Of a DNA stretch of 64,000 bases, positions 23,720-32,422 are shown piece after piece. The position numbers were made by a program, and so were the translations under genes. The stretch is from Rhodobacterales bacterium LSUCC0387 (lineage in GTDB: Bacteria; Pseudomonadota; Alphaproteobacteria; Rhodobacterales; Rhodobacteraceae): positions 124,001 through 188,000 of the forward strand of contig WVSR01000002.1 of NCBI GenBank assembly GCA_015689775.1, read 5' to 3'. Within the stretch, counting starts at the first letter, position 1; each line of letters begins with the position of its first letter. Under the pieces are notes generated by a model that saw only the letters and a list, made by a program, of their open reading frames with translations, did no database searches and was not told where the DNA came from.

Positions 23720-25776
23720 AATTTTGACCTTTCAATTAGGGTATTACCATAATCGTCAATACGGCCGACAAGCTCTGGTTCGATAAGAACTGTGGTGTCT
23801 GGCTGTTCGAGTATGGCTGGTCCTGGAATTATGGCTCCAACTGGCAATGCCAGCCTGTCATATATGTTAGTATCATACCACTGATCGCCAAAGTGCACCG
23901 AGCGCGTCCCTTTAAATGCTTGTTTAATCGCACCCCCCTTGGGTGCTAAGGTCGCCAAGTCAAAGCGAGGTCGTTTCCCGGTTACAGACGTTCTAATATT
24001 GATTATTCGTCTCACACCATTTTCAAGCAAGCGGCCGAAGGTTTTTTTATACTCGAGATCAAATGCATTACTAATCTGGTCTAGTGATGGTACCGCTACG
24101 ACTTGATTATTTACATTAATATAGATGGGAACATTTACCGTATGTGTTTGACCTTGATACGCCATATCGAAGGTGAAAGATGTAACCCTGCTTTCAAAGT
24201 TAGTGCCTGCCGCATCAAGAGCTCGGTGTCCTTCACGGACATGATTTTGTAAGTATTCAAAAATTACTGTAGGATCTGTGTCATTCACTCCTGAATTAAT
24301 GGTTTGAACAAAATCCTGACGCATGTCCGCGATCACACAGCCCATTGCAGACGTAACTCCTGGATACCGCGGTACAATAGCTTTTGCTAAACCTACCTCG
24401 TCCAACATTGCACACGCGTGTAATGCTCCACCCCCTCCAAACGGCATAAATGCAAACCGTTTGGGATCAAACCCACGTTCAATAGAAACCAATCTTAAGG
24501 CACCTGCCATTCGGCTATTAGCAACACGCAAAATAGCCTCTGCTGCTTCGATGGCAGAAAGGCCTAATGGGTCTCCAACATGCGTTTCGATTGCCTTTGA
24601 TGCGGCAAATACATCAAGCTTTTCAATTTTACCACCGATTGGGTTTTCTGGATCAATTCTGCCTAACACAACATTTGCGTCTGTTACTGTTGGTCGTGTA
24701 TTGCCTTGTCCATAAGCGACTGGGCCAGGGGTTGAGCCTGCGCTTTCAGGCCCAATATTTAAAAGTCCGCCTTTGTCTACCCATGCGATTGATCCACCAC
24801 CGGCGCCAATGGTTGTGATCTCTATCATAGGTGAACGCACGACCATTCCAAAGTCGATTGAGGTTTGCGAAGATAACATGCTTTGGTTGTTTGCAATTAG
24901 TGAGACATCAAATGATGTCCCGCCCATGTCACCCGTTATTATGTCTGGTAAGCCTGCTGCTTCAGCAATGTAGCCAGCTGCAATTACGCCAGCTGCGGGC
25001 CCAGACAGTGCGGTCCTGATTGGAAGTTTCGCGGCGGTATCCACTCCCATAACGCCACCATTTGACTGAACGATTAGAAATTCGCCTGAAAAACCACCTG
25101 TGTTTAAAGCCTTTTCAAGCCGATTTAGATATCCAGACACCTCTGGTTGCAAATACGCGTTCAGGGCTGTGGTCGAAAACCGTTCAAATTCTCTAATTTC
25201 AGGCAGTATCTCGGAGGAAGACGCCACATGTGAGTTGGGCCAAATCTCCCGCACAGCTGCTACCGCTCTGTCTTCGTTCTCACTATTAGCGTAGGAATTA
25301 GCAAATAGTATTGATATCGCGCTACACCCCAAGTCCAGCAACTCTTGAGCTGCTTTCCGCACCGAAGGCAAATCTACGGGTGTCCTGATAGTTCCATCGG
25401 CCAAGGTTCTCTCAGAAACTTCTAACCGACAATTACGTTCAGCGATTGGAATAAAATTGCCTCGCAACCCCCAGGTTTTAGGACGATCGCGCCGCCGCAT
25501 TTCTAACACATCTCGCATGCCTTGCGTGGTAATGACGCCAATTTTCGCGCCTTTACGTTCCAATAACGCATTTGTACCAGCAGTGGTGCCGTGTACTACC
25601 ACAGATAGGTCGCTGAAATTATTAACTAGCGAACGTATTCCACTGAGGAAACCATCCGATTGATCCGGACGTGAGGTTGGGACTTTGGTGACTTCAGCAG
25701 TGCCAGTTTTCTCGTTGAGCGCGAATATGTCAGTGAATGTACCCCCAACGTCGACGCCGATTATGATCTCAGTCAT
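23716..25776 (-). CDS. hyuA: Hydantoinase/oxoprolinase subunit A (HyuA-like)
   Basis: The 686-residue protein matches the ATP-dependent HyuA family (N-methylhydantoinase alpha, 5-oxoprolinase N-terminal half, acetone carboxylase beta-like). It begins with IGVDVGGTFTDIFAL, has VVHGTTAGTNALLERKGAKIG near residue 60, TALSGPAAGVIAAGYI near 250, ITGDMGGTSFDVSLI near 275 and FMPFGGGGALHA near 445. It phosphorylates or activates a cyclic amide or carbonyl for hydrolysis with HyuB. Its start overlaps the HyuB stop by 4 bp. Substrates of the family include 5-oxoproline, N-methylhydantoin and caprolactam; which one applies is not determinable. Confidence 0.9.
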   Translation of the reverse strand: MTEIIIGVDVGGTFTDIFALNEKTGTAEVTKVPTSRPDQSDGFLSGIRSLVNNFSDLSVVVHGTTAGTNALLERKGAKIGVITTQGMRDVLEMRRRDRPKTWGLRGNFIPIAERNCRLEVSERTLADGTIRTPVDLPSVRKAAQELLDLGCSAISILFANSYANSENEDRAVAAVREIWPNSHVASSSEILPEIREFERFSTTALNAYLQPEVSGYLNRLEKALNTGGFSGEFLIVQSNGGVMGVDTAAKLPIRTALSGPAAGVIAAGYIAEAAGLPDIITGDMGGTSFDVSLIANNQSMLSSQTSIDFGMVVRSPMIEITTIGAGGGSIAWVDKGGLLNIGPESAGSTPGPVAYGQGNTRPTVTDANVVLGRIDPENPIGGKIEKLDVFAASKAIETHVGDPLGLSAIEAAEAILRVANSRMAGALRLVSIERGFDPKRFAFMPFGGGGALHACAMLDEVGLAKAIVPRYPGVTSAMGCVIADMRQDFVQTINSGVNDTDPTVIFEYLQNHVREGHRALDAAGTNFESRVTSFTFDMAYQGQTHTVNVPIYINVNNQVVAVPSLDQISNAFDLEYKKTFGRLLENGVRRIINIRTSVTGKRPRFDLATLAPKGGAIKQAFKGTRSVHFGDQWYDTNIYDRLALPVGAIIPGPAILEQPDTTVLIEPELVGRIDDYGNTLIERSKL

Positions 25777-27470
25777 ATAGTGACCTCCTGCCAGGCGGAG
25801 CCATAATCTTCGGTGGCCTTCTCTGCAGTGATGTATCCTGCTGCAACATCCCGCGCCACGTTTTCTGGGGGCCTTTTCGAGGGTGTTCCATAGCCACCAC
25901 CACCCGGAGTGTCCAAGCGCACAGACTGACCCTGCTTGAGATTTATGCCTACCATTTTGGAGGTCATTGGTGGGTTTTGCCAGCCACCGTCTTGTTCATA
26001 ACTAAATACATTTAAAGCTGCATTCCCGCCGCCAACTACACCGGAAGGGGCGTATTTTCCCCGTTCGCCAAAAAGAAAGGCTTTGGCTCCATTCTCTTCT
26101 AGAACCTCAATCTCGTAGGTCGCGCCAAGTCCCCCGCGATACATTCCTGAGCCCGCGCTGTCCGTTCTAAGAGCCCATTTCCGGAACATAACGGGGTACG
26201 CCGCTTCGAGAATTTCCAAAGGTGGGATCGTAGCTGTGGAAATAGGAGCATTACCATGGTTGAGGCCATCGCTTTCATTTGATCCCCCATGCCCTCCGCC
26301 GTAGAAACTAAACATCACCCATGGTTGACCATTTTTGCGCTTGCCGGATATCGATAAAGCATTGATCGTGCCGTAGGCGTTTGCGACGACGCGCTCTGGC
26401 GCGGCCTGAGCGGCCGCTTGGAAAATTACATCAATCATCCGTAAAATCGTCTCCGTGTAGCCGCCTACAGGCGCTGGAAATGGAGCTGAAAGCAGTGAGC
26501 CTTCTGGAATTAAGATATTAATTGGTCGCATAACCCCTGAGTTTGCAGGCAGATTAGGAAACATATGTTTTATCGCAACATAAGCTGTTGCTATCGCAGT
26601 CGGGAGGGCGATGTTCACAGGCCCCGCACAGCGGGCAGCAGTTCCTTCGAAATTTAAAGACATAGTGTCATTTTTAATTTCGAGGCACACTTTTATCGGT
26701 AAAGAAGTGTCAGAGACGCCATCATTATCTAGATAATCAATCGCTTCCCAGCGCCCATCTGGAAGTTCTTTGAGCTCCTCGCGCATTAAAATTTCGGCGC
26801 GATCTTGAAGCGCATTCAAAGCGGATTTAACCGTGTCGGGTCCGTACTCGGAAAGTAGTTCATCTAATCTTTTTACACCGAGATCTAAGGCGCCTAATTG
26901 GCCATTTAGATCGCCTTGTGCTGACTGTGGGAGCCGTGTGTTGCGCATTAAGATATCAATAATATCAGTCTGGAGCTCTCCTGCTTTTACCAATTTGACT
27001 GGTGGTAGTATGAATGCTTCTTGAAACGCATCTGTTGCTTCAGGATTATAATTCCCAGGGATTGCACCTCCAAGGTCATGCCAATGCCCAACTGATGCAA
27101 GATAACAAAATAGTTCTCCATTATTGAAATAAGGCCGTACCAATCGCATGTCATTTAGGTGGGTCCCACCGAGGTGCGCATCATTGAAAATATAGATATC
27201 GCCGTCCTTCAAATTGCCATCCTTGGAGGCCTTTTCGATAACGCTCTTCACGGCAAACGACATCACGCCTACGAAGATGGGGAGACCCGATTTCCCCTGT
27301 ACCAAAGTGTCTCCCGATTGAGGATGATAAAGGCCGTGTGAAGCATCATGTGCCTCCGCAATAATTGGATTAAAGGCCGCTCGAAAGAGCGTTGCATCCA
27401 TTTCATCGGCTATTTGCTCCATCCGTCCCGCGAGAACAGCAAGTGTTATGGGATCTATATCTTGGGTCAT
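25773..27470 (-). CDS. hyuB: Hydantoinase/oxoprolinase subunit B (HyuB-like)
   Basis: The 565-residue protein matches HyuB: DPITLAVLAGRMEQIADEMDATLFRAAFNPIIAEAHDAS at the N-terminus (residues 5-43), IYIFNDAHLGGTHLNDM near 107, GHWHDLGGAIPGNYNP near 140, PAPVGGYTETILRMIDV and a C-terminal TPGGGGYG motif. In the family this subunit carries out the hydrolytic half of ATP-dependent lactam or hydantoin ring opening with HyuA. Its ATG overlaps the tautomerase-SnoaL stop by 4 bp. The length is normal, so the pair should be functional. Confidence 0.9.
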   Translation of the reverse strand: MTQDIDPITLAVLAGRMEQIADEMDATLFRAAFNPIIAEAHDASHGLYHPQSGDTLVQGKSGLPIFVGVMSFAVKSVIEKASKDGNLKDGDIYIFNDAHLGGTHLNDMRLVRPYFNNGELFCYLASVGHWHDLGGAIPGNYNPEATDAFQEAFILPPVKLVKAGELQTDIIDILMRNTRLPQSAQGDLNGQLGALDLGVKRLDELLSEYGPDTVKSALNALQDRAEILMREELKELPDGRWEAIDYLDNDGVSDTSLPIKVCLEIKNDTMSLNFEGTAARCAGPVNIALPTAIATAYVAIKHMFPNLPANSGVMRPINILIPEGSLLSAPFPAPVGGYTETILRMIDVIFQAAAQAAPERVVANAYGTINALSISGKRKNGQPWVMFSFYGGGHGGSNESDGLNHGNAPISTATIPPLEILEAAYPVMFRKWALRTDSAGSGMYRGGLGATYEIEVLEENGAKAFLFGERGKYAPSGVVGGGNAALNVFSYEQDGGWQNPPMTSKMVGINLKQGQSVRLDTPGGGGYGTPSKRPPENVARDVAAGYITAEKATEDYGSAWQEVTI

Positions 27471-28033
27471 TTTTTTATTTTTTCCTCACCAATATCGTTC
27501 CAAACATCCTGCTTAGAAATCACGCCCCGAGTGACTTCAAATCGGTCGATAAAACGAATTCCCTCGAAGGGCTCGCCGTCAAGCCATTCTCCAGATAGCG
27601 TGCCCCGGCAATAAACTACAGCTTCATCGCCGGGTGATTGAAATGCTTCGAAACCGTCATATTTTTTTACAACATAACGATATCGTTTGGATGCCCAGTT
27701 AACTAGGTCCTCTAATCGATGCATTGGCTGAGTGCCGGGAAACGTCATTGAGAACTTCTCATCGAGGTACTCTTCGGCAGCTGCTATATCGCGTTGTTCC
27801 ATAAGCTTTAGAAATTGACTTACAATTTCGCGTGGGTCTGGGAGCGCTGGTGCTGGTGATCTGTGAGAGCGGCCGCGCATGTATTCAGATCGAAGCATCT
27901 CATGTACCATCACAGTAACTGCATCCGGGCTCGCAGGCACAACAATTCTAACTGCATCCGTTAATGCCTCACAAATCCTTGTTTTTTCGCTCTCGGAATA
28001 CCCCTCAATTAAATGAACTTCGACAATCGGCAT
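27467..28033 (-). CDS. Tautomerase-SnoaL fusion protein
   Basis: The 188-residue protein starts with a 4-oxalocrotonate-tautomerase-like domain of about 62 residues (PIVEVHLIEGYSESEKTRI, with Pro directly after Met as the catalytic base) and continues into an NTF2/SnoaL domain (residues about 68-188: IVSQFLKLMEQRDIAAAEEYLDEKF, then FEGIRFIDRFEVTRGVISKQDVW in the final strands). Tautomerases shift double bonds of unsaturated oxoacids; SnoaL domains host isomerases and hydratases. AAAGG precedes the ATG. The gene lies 47 bp after gntR and is coupled to hyuB. I do not recognise a characterised protein with this architecture. Confidence 0.8.
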   Translation of the reverse strand: MPIVEVHLIEGYSESEKTRICEALTDAVRIVVPASPDAVTVMVHEMLRSEYMRGRSHRSPAPALPDPREIVSQFLKLMEQRDIAAAEEYLDEKFSMTFPGTQPMHRLEDLVNWASKRYRYVVKKYDGFEAFQSPGDEAVVYCRGTLSGEWLDGEPFEGIRFIDRFEVTRGVISKQDVWNDIGEEKIKK

Positions 28034-28080
28034 GATAAAAACCTTTGTAGTTTGGTGAAGAAGAAGTCGCTTAGTGCAGA

Positions 28081-28869
28081 TTACTCAACTGAAGACCATA
28101 ATTGGCGCTGATTATTGAAATCACTCAGGCCCATCTCCATCGTGAATTGATACATATCAGAACGGTACCAAACCTCGATGTAATGTAGCGGACCGTCAGT
28201 TTCATTTCCTAGAAGGCGTCGTAATTTCAGAACTGGCGCGTCTTCTGGCAACATTAGGTTCTGTGCGATAAAAGGGTTTGCTGCCTCGCATGAGATAGTT
28301 TGGCGCGCCCACTCAGTGGTGAACCCGCCTTCCTCTATCAGCTGATAAACTGGTTTTTTGGACAATTCTTCCTTAGTCCAGGATTTCCCAACTTTTTCAG
28401 GGCTATAGCTGAGAACGTACGAAAATGGATCATTCTGATAGTAGCGCTTCCGATGAATTTGTTGTGCGTACTGAGAATTTGGTAAAGCCAAATGTTGTGC
28501 AATGCTGGGTGGTGGTTTTACTAAATCGACGGACAAAACTTCCACAGTGGTTGTAGCCGCAATCTTGCGTAGACTGTCCATTAATGCAGTGAAACCATCA
28601 TTATTTGGCAGATTTGACGCAAGATATGTAACGACAGTTCCGCTTCCTCGATGTCTTTCGACAAGCCCCTGCTGAGCAAGTTCATTCAGGGCACGCTTAA
28701 CGGTTATCCTTGATACATCTAAGTCTTTCGCAAGCTTCCCCTCGCTTGGGAATTTAAATCCGTCAGCCAGACTTCCTGAAATAATTCTATGCTTAAAATC
28801 TAAAAAAATTTGATGGTATAACGGTGTCGGGCTTTTCGTATCAACATGCCCCGAGAACAATCCTGTCAT
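28081..28869 (-). CDS. GntR-family regulator, HutC/UTRA type
   Basis: The 262-residue protein has an N-terminal winged helix (PLYHQIFLDFKHRIISGSL, FPSEGKLAKDLDVSRITVKRALNELAQQGLV through residues 62-80, RGSGTVV) and a C-terminal UTRA ligand-binding domain (residues about 105-250, LPEDAPVLKLRRLL, HYIEVWYRSD). It overlaps the HMG-CoA-lyase-like gene by 4 bp, so it is encoded inside the operon it probably controls. The palindrome at 29844-29861 in the divergent promoter region matches the GT-N-TA...TA-N-AC style of operator used by this subfamily. UTRA proteins often bind pathway metabolites; the inducer is unknown. Confidence 0.88.
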   Translation of the reverse strand: MTGLFSGHVDTKSPTPLYHQIFLDFKHRIISGSLADGFKFPSEGKLAKDLDVSRITVKRALNELAQQGLVERHRGSGTVVTYLASNLPNNDGFTALMDSLRKIAATTTVEVLSVDLVKPPPSIAQHLALPNSQYAQQIHRKRYYQNDPFSYVLSYSPEKVGKSWTKEELSKKPVYQLIEEGGFTTEWARQTISCEAANPFIAQNLMLPEDAPVLKLRRLLGNETDGPLHYIEVWYRSDMYQFTMEMGLSDFNNQRQLWSSVE

Positions 28870-29816
28870 GAATAGGCCTCGTCATCAATTATAGCGTTGC
28901 TGCTCTGACTAAAGCCTAAAGGAAGCCCTGCATCAGCGATGAACCCATAAATAGATGAACCTGAAATTTGTTCCGCTAATTTCTTTCGAACCTCAATAAG
29001 CTCCGGCAAGTTAATTCCAGTTTCGTAGCCCATTGAGTGCAACATGAAGACCAAATCTTCCGTCACGATATTGCCACTTGCTCCGGGCGCAAAAGGGCAT
29101 CCGCCTAAGCCTCCAAGAGAAGCATCGATGGTTGTGATCCCGCAATCCAACGCTGCTAAAGCGTTAGCCAAGCCAAGTCCGCGTGTGTTGTGCAGGTGCA
29201 CGCCAGTTATATTTGCCGGTCCAATAGCTTTTTGTACTGCTTTTAAATGATTTTTGACCATTTTAGGGTCAGCGTACCCAGTAGTGTCTGATAAGCCAAT
29301 TTCATCGGCCCCTGCGATCATCAAACGTTCGGCCAGGTCAACAACGGTTTTTTGAGGTACATTTCCATCAATTGTGCAGCCGAATGCAGTGGCAATGCCA
29401 ATTTCTATGTGTGCACGAGTTTCACTCGGTTGATCGTCTACGAGCTCCCTTATCTGTTTAACCTCGTCGATCATTTGCTCATGGGTACGATTAACGTTGC
29501 GCAACGAATGGGTTTCGCTTGCTGATACTGGTATTGATAGTTTGTGAACGCCGGCTGCCACAGCTGCTTTCGCTCCATGCAGGTTGGGCACCAAAGCAGC
29601 GACCTTCAATCCAGGAATAGTTAATGCAAATTCCACTAGCGCGGGTGTGTCTTGCATTTGAGGTAATCGTTTAAAGCTTACGAATGAGCCAACTTCAATT
29701 TCTGGTACTCCCGCAGCCGCTTCAGAAGCAATCCATTGCTTTTTGGTTTCCAAATCTACCAAAAAATCGAGGCTTTGAACGCCATCGCGTGGGCCAACTT
29801 CGCTGACAGTTATCAT
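28866..29816 (-). CDS. Hydroxymethylglutaryl-CoA lyase-like protein
   Basis: The 316-residue protein has the DRE-TIM metallolyase pattern: VSEVGPRDGVQSLDF with the catalytic Arg-Asp, IPVSASETHSLRNVNRTHEQM near residues 93-113, GVHLHNTRGLGLANALAA with the HxH metal pair near 206, and GLGGCPFAPGASGNIVTEDL with the conserved cysteine near 237. It should cleave a 3-hydroxy-3-methylacyl-CoA to acetyl-CoA or a similar unit plus an oxoacid. HMG-CoA is one candidate; citramalyl-CoA-like thioesters are another given the CaiB gene opposite. It is the first gene of the leftward arm of the divergon. Confidence 0.88.
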   Translation of the reverse strand: MITVSEVGPRDGVQSLDFLVDLETKKQWIASEAAAGVPEIEVGSFVSFKRLPQMQDTPALVEFALTIPGLKVAALVPNLHGAKAAVAAGVHKLSIPVSASETHSLRNVNRTHEQMIDEVKQIRELVDDQPSETRAHIEIGIATAFGCTIDGNVPQKTVVDLAERLMIAGADEIGLSDTTGYADPKMVKNHLKAVQKAIGPANITGVHLHNTRGLGLANALAALDCGITTIDASLGGLGGCPFAPGASGNIVTEDLVFMLHSMGYETGINLPELIEVRKKLAEQISGSSIYGFIADAGLPLGFSQSSNAIIDDEAYS

Positions 29817-29843
29817 TGCGGGTTCACTTTAAAATTGACATAA

Positions 29844-29861
29844 TGGTATATCCTTATACCA
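29844..29861. promoter_or_regulatory. 18-bp palindromic operator TGGTATATCCTTATACCA
   Basis: Seven-base arms TGGTATA and TATACCA flank TCCT with perfect symmetry, in the 77-bp gap between the divergent HMG-CoA-lyase-like and CaiB genes. A TTGACA lies at 29835-29840 just beside it. It fits a GntR/HutC-type operator that could control both directions at once. It is the best candidate binding site for the regulator encoded at 28081-28869. Confidence 0.7.
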
Positions 29862-29893
29862 AATGTAATAAAAGTAAACAGATCGGTGAGAAA

Positions 29894-31030
29894 ATGGCGC
29901 AGTTGGATGGCATTCGTGTAGTTGAATTTTCGCACATGGTAATGGGGCCAACTGTCGGCATGATTTTAGCTGATTTGGGTGCTGACGTTGTCAAGATTGA
30001 GCCTGTAGGAGGTGATAAAACCCGGCGGTTGCCAGGTTCTGGCGCAGGTTATTTCGCGATGTATAATCGTAATAAGCAGAGTATCACGGTTGATTTGAAA
30101 TCGGAAAAAGGCTTAAGCGTGGTGCGCTCGCTTATTGCTGACGCCGATATTTTGGTTGAAAATTTTCGTGATGGGGCTCTCGATAAGCTTGGCCTGGGTT
30201 ATAAAGAGGTACGTGAAATCAACCCGAGTATCATTTATCAATCTTGCAAGGGTTTCTTGTCGGGGCCGTATGAAAGCCGAACAGCACTAGATGAAGTGGC
30301 CCAAATGATGGGGGGGCTGGCTTACATGACCGGCCCGAAAGGACGGCCGCTCAGAGCTGGAGCTTCGGTCATAGATGTCACAGGCGCTTTATTTGGCGTC
30401 ATTGGCATTCTGTCCGCGCTGGTCGCTAGGAAGGACAGCGGGAAGGGCGCGAACATTCGTGCATCTTTGTATGAAACTACGGCCTTTTTAGTTGGGCAGC
30501 ATATCGCTCAAGGAGCCGTAACAGGCACAGAGGCTCCTCCAATGCCCGAACGGATTTCAGCTTGGGCTGTGTACGATGTTTTCGAAACGCTTGACAGTCA
30601 AATGTTCGTTGCTGTTGTGAGCGACGGGCAATGGAAGTCTCTCTGCAGAGCATTCGCATTGAGGGATTGGGAAAGCGATAACGAGTTGGCTACCAATGCA
30701 GGCCGGGTGGCGAATAGGGGCGTTATAATACCACAACTTCGTGAAATATTTCGGACCCTGGATAGTGAAGCTTTGGGCGCTCGCTTAGAGGCGACTGGTC
30801 TTCCATACGCACCAATTCGGAAACCAGATGATCTTTTGAGCGATCCTCATTTAAACGCTCATGGTTTGCTGCCGATAGAACTTCCTGATGGTAAACAGAT
30901 TAAGTTACCCGCGCTACCTTTGGAAATAGATGGTGTTCGACCTCAGGTTCGGCTGAACCCGCCCAGAGTAGGGGCGGACAATCACAAGATTTATTCGAAA
31001 CTGGGTTTTATCCCACCGTCAGATGAGTAG
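29894..31030 (+). CDS. CaiB/BaiF family CoA-transferase
   Basis: The 378-residue protein is a class III CoA-transferase: LDGIRVVEFSHMVMGPTVGMILADLGADVVKIEP at the N-terminus (residues 3-37), YNRNKQSITVDLK, and GASVIDVTGALFGVIGIL containing the catalytic aspartate. The ATG at 29894 is preferred because GGTGAG stands just before it; an in-frame ATG-less extension covers the operator. It should transfer CoA to a carboxylate (for example from succinyl-CoA), preparing a thioester for the lyase encoded on the other side of the divergent promoter. It begins the rightward arm with the aconitase-type subunits. Confidence 0.9.
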   Translation: MAQLDGIRVVEFSHMVMGPTVGMILADLGADVVKIEPVGGDKTRRLPGSGAGYFAMYNRNKQSITVDLKSEKGLSVVRSLIADADILVENFRDGALDKLGLGYKEVREINPSIIYQSCKGFLSGPYESRTALDEVAQMMGGLAYMTGPKGRPLRAGASVIDVTGALFGVIGILSALVARKDSGKGANIRASLYETTAFLVGQHIAQGAVTGTEAPPMPERISAWAVYDVFETLDSQMFVAVVSDGQWKSLCRAFALRDWESDNELATNAGRVANRGVIIPQLREIFRTLDSEALGARLEATGLPYAPIRKPDDLLSDPHLNAHGLLPIELPDGKQIKLPALPLEIDGVRPQVRLNPPRVGADNHKIYSKLGFIPPSDE

Positions 31031-31039
31031 ATTTTCAAA

Positions 31040-32422
31040 ATGGGGCAAACTCTTTACCAAAAGCTTAAAAAACTTCACGAAGTGCGCCAGTTTGATGATG
31101 GCTCATCGTTGATACTAATTGATCGAATTATGCTGCATGAACGCACTGGCTCGGTTGCATTATCCAATATGCTGTCTGAGAATCGAAATATTGCCGCACC
31201 AAAGACTGTTTTTTCAACTATTGATCACATTGTAGATACCAAGCCTGGTCGCCCGGATATCTCTAGAATGCCGGGTGGCATGGTATTTATTGATGAAATG
31301 CATCGCGTTTCTAAAGCCTTTGGTATCCGTTTGTATGGTGCTGATGATGATCGACAAGGTATTGTGCACGTAATCGCTCCAGAGCAGGGAATAGCTCTGC
31401 CGGGCATAACCATCGTTTGTCCGGACAGTCATACATGCACACTCGGCGCAATGGGGGCCTTGGCGTGGGGCATAGGTTCAACCGACTGCGAGCACGCTTT
31501 AGCAACGAGAACACTTAGGATTCCGCAGTTCAAACAAATGCGTATCCGGCTAACGGGGAAAAAGCCAAAATGGCTTACGTCTAAGGATGTAGTTATAAAT
31601 TTAATAAGTCGGTTTGGCGCTGATTTTGCAACAGGTTTTGTAATCGAATTCGCAGGATCAGTAGTTGAGGAAATGGAAATTGAGGAACGCTTAACTCTTT
31701 GCAATATGGGTGTAGAGTTTGCTGCATTCACGGCAATCATAGCGCCAGATCACAAGACTATTGAGTACGCTCGGGGACGGCCATTTGCTCCCAAAGGTGA
31801 GGATGCATTAATTGCAGAAGCGCATTGGGCATCATTGGTTAGTGACATAAATGCGTCATTCGATGTTGATCTTGAAGTAGATGTTTCGGAAATTGCACCG
31901 ATGATAACTTGGGGTACCAGTCCCGAGCATGCTATCTCCGTTGATGAGGTTCTGCCCGATCAACGTTCGGATCTTGCGGATGTATTTAAATATGTTGGTT
32001 TAAGGCCTCATGAGCCAATTCGTGGACAGCGTATAGATGGTGCATTTATTGGATCCTGTACCAATAGCAGGTTGAGCGATCTTCGACGCGCTGCAAGCAT
32101 ACTGAAAGGTCGAAAAGTTAAGTCTGAAATTAGAGCAATTTGCGCTCCTGGCTCTAAAGAAGTTAAGATATCCGCCGAAGCGGAAGGCTTGGATAAAATC
32201 TTTCTAGAAGCAGGGTTCGAATGGCATGAAGCTGGATGTGCATTTTGTTTCTACGCTGGTGGTGAGACCTTCTCGCCAGGGTCTCGCGTCATCTCCTCGA
32301 CCAATCGGAATTTTGAAGGACGTCAAGGACCAGGAGTTTGCACACACATCGCCAGCCCTGAGACTGTTGCTTGGAGTGCAGTAAACGGACAGATCAGTGA
32401 TGTGCGTGAGGCATACGAATGA
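31040..32422 (+). CDS. Aconitase-family hydratase large subunit (LeuC-like)
   Basis: The 460-residue protein has the 3-isopropylmalate-dehydratase/dimethylmaleate-hydratase large subunit layout. Visible motifs are FSTIDHIVDT, CPDSHTCTLGAMGALAWGIGST, FIGSCTNSRLSDLRRA with the first cluster cysteine, and AGCAFCFYAGG with the other two, so an iron-sulfur cluster is expected. It would hydrate or isomerise an unsaturated branched dicarboxylate together with the small subunit. Catabolic neighbours and distance from leuA/leuB-type genes argue against leucine biosynthesis. It overlaps the small-subunit gene by 4 bp. Confidence 0.88.
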   Translation: MGQTLYQKLKKLHEVRQFDDGSSLILIDRIMLHERTGSVALSNMLSENRNIAAPKTVFSTIDHIVDTKPGRPDISRMPGGMVFIDEMHRVSKAFGIRLYGADDDRQGIVHVIAPEQGIALPGITIVCPDSHTCTLGAMGALAWGIGSTDCEHALATRTLRIPQFKQMRIRLTGKKPKWLTSKDVVINLISRFGADFATGFVIEFAGSVVEEMEIEERLTLCNMGVEFAAFTAIIAPDHKTIEYARGRPFAPKGEDALIAEAHWASLVSDINASFDVDLEVDVSEIAPMITWGTSPEHAISVDEVLPDQRSDLADVFKYVGLRPHEPIRGQRIDGAFIGSCTNSRLSDLRRAASILKGRKVKSEIRAICAPGSKEVKISAEAEGLDKIFLEAGFEWHEAGCAFCFYAGGETFSPGSRVISSTNRNFEGRQGPGVCTHIASPETVAWSAVNGQISDVREAYE

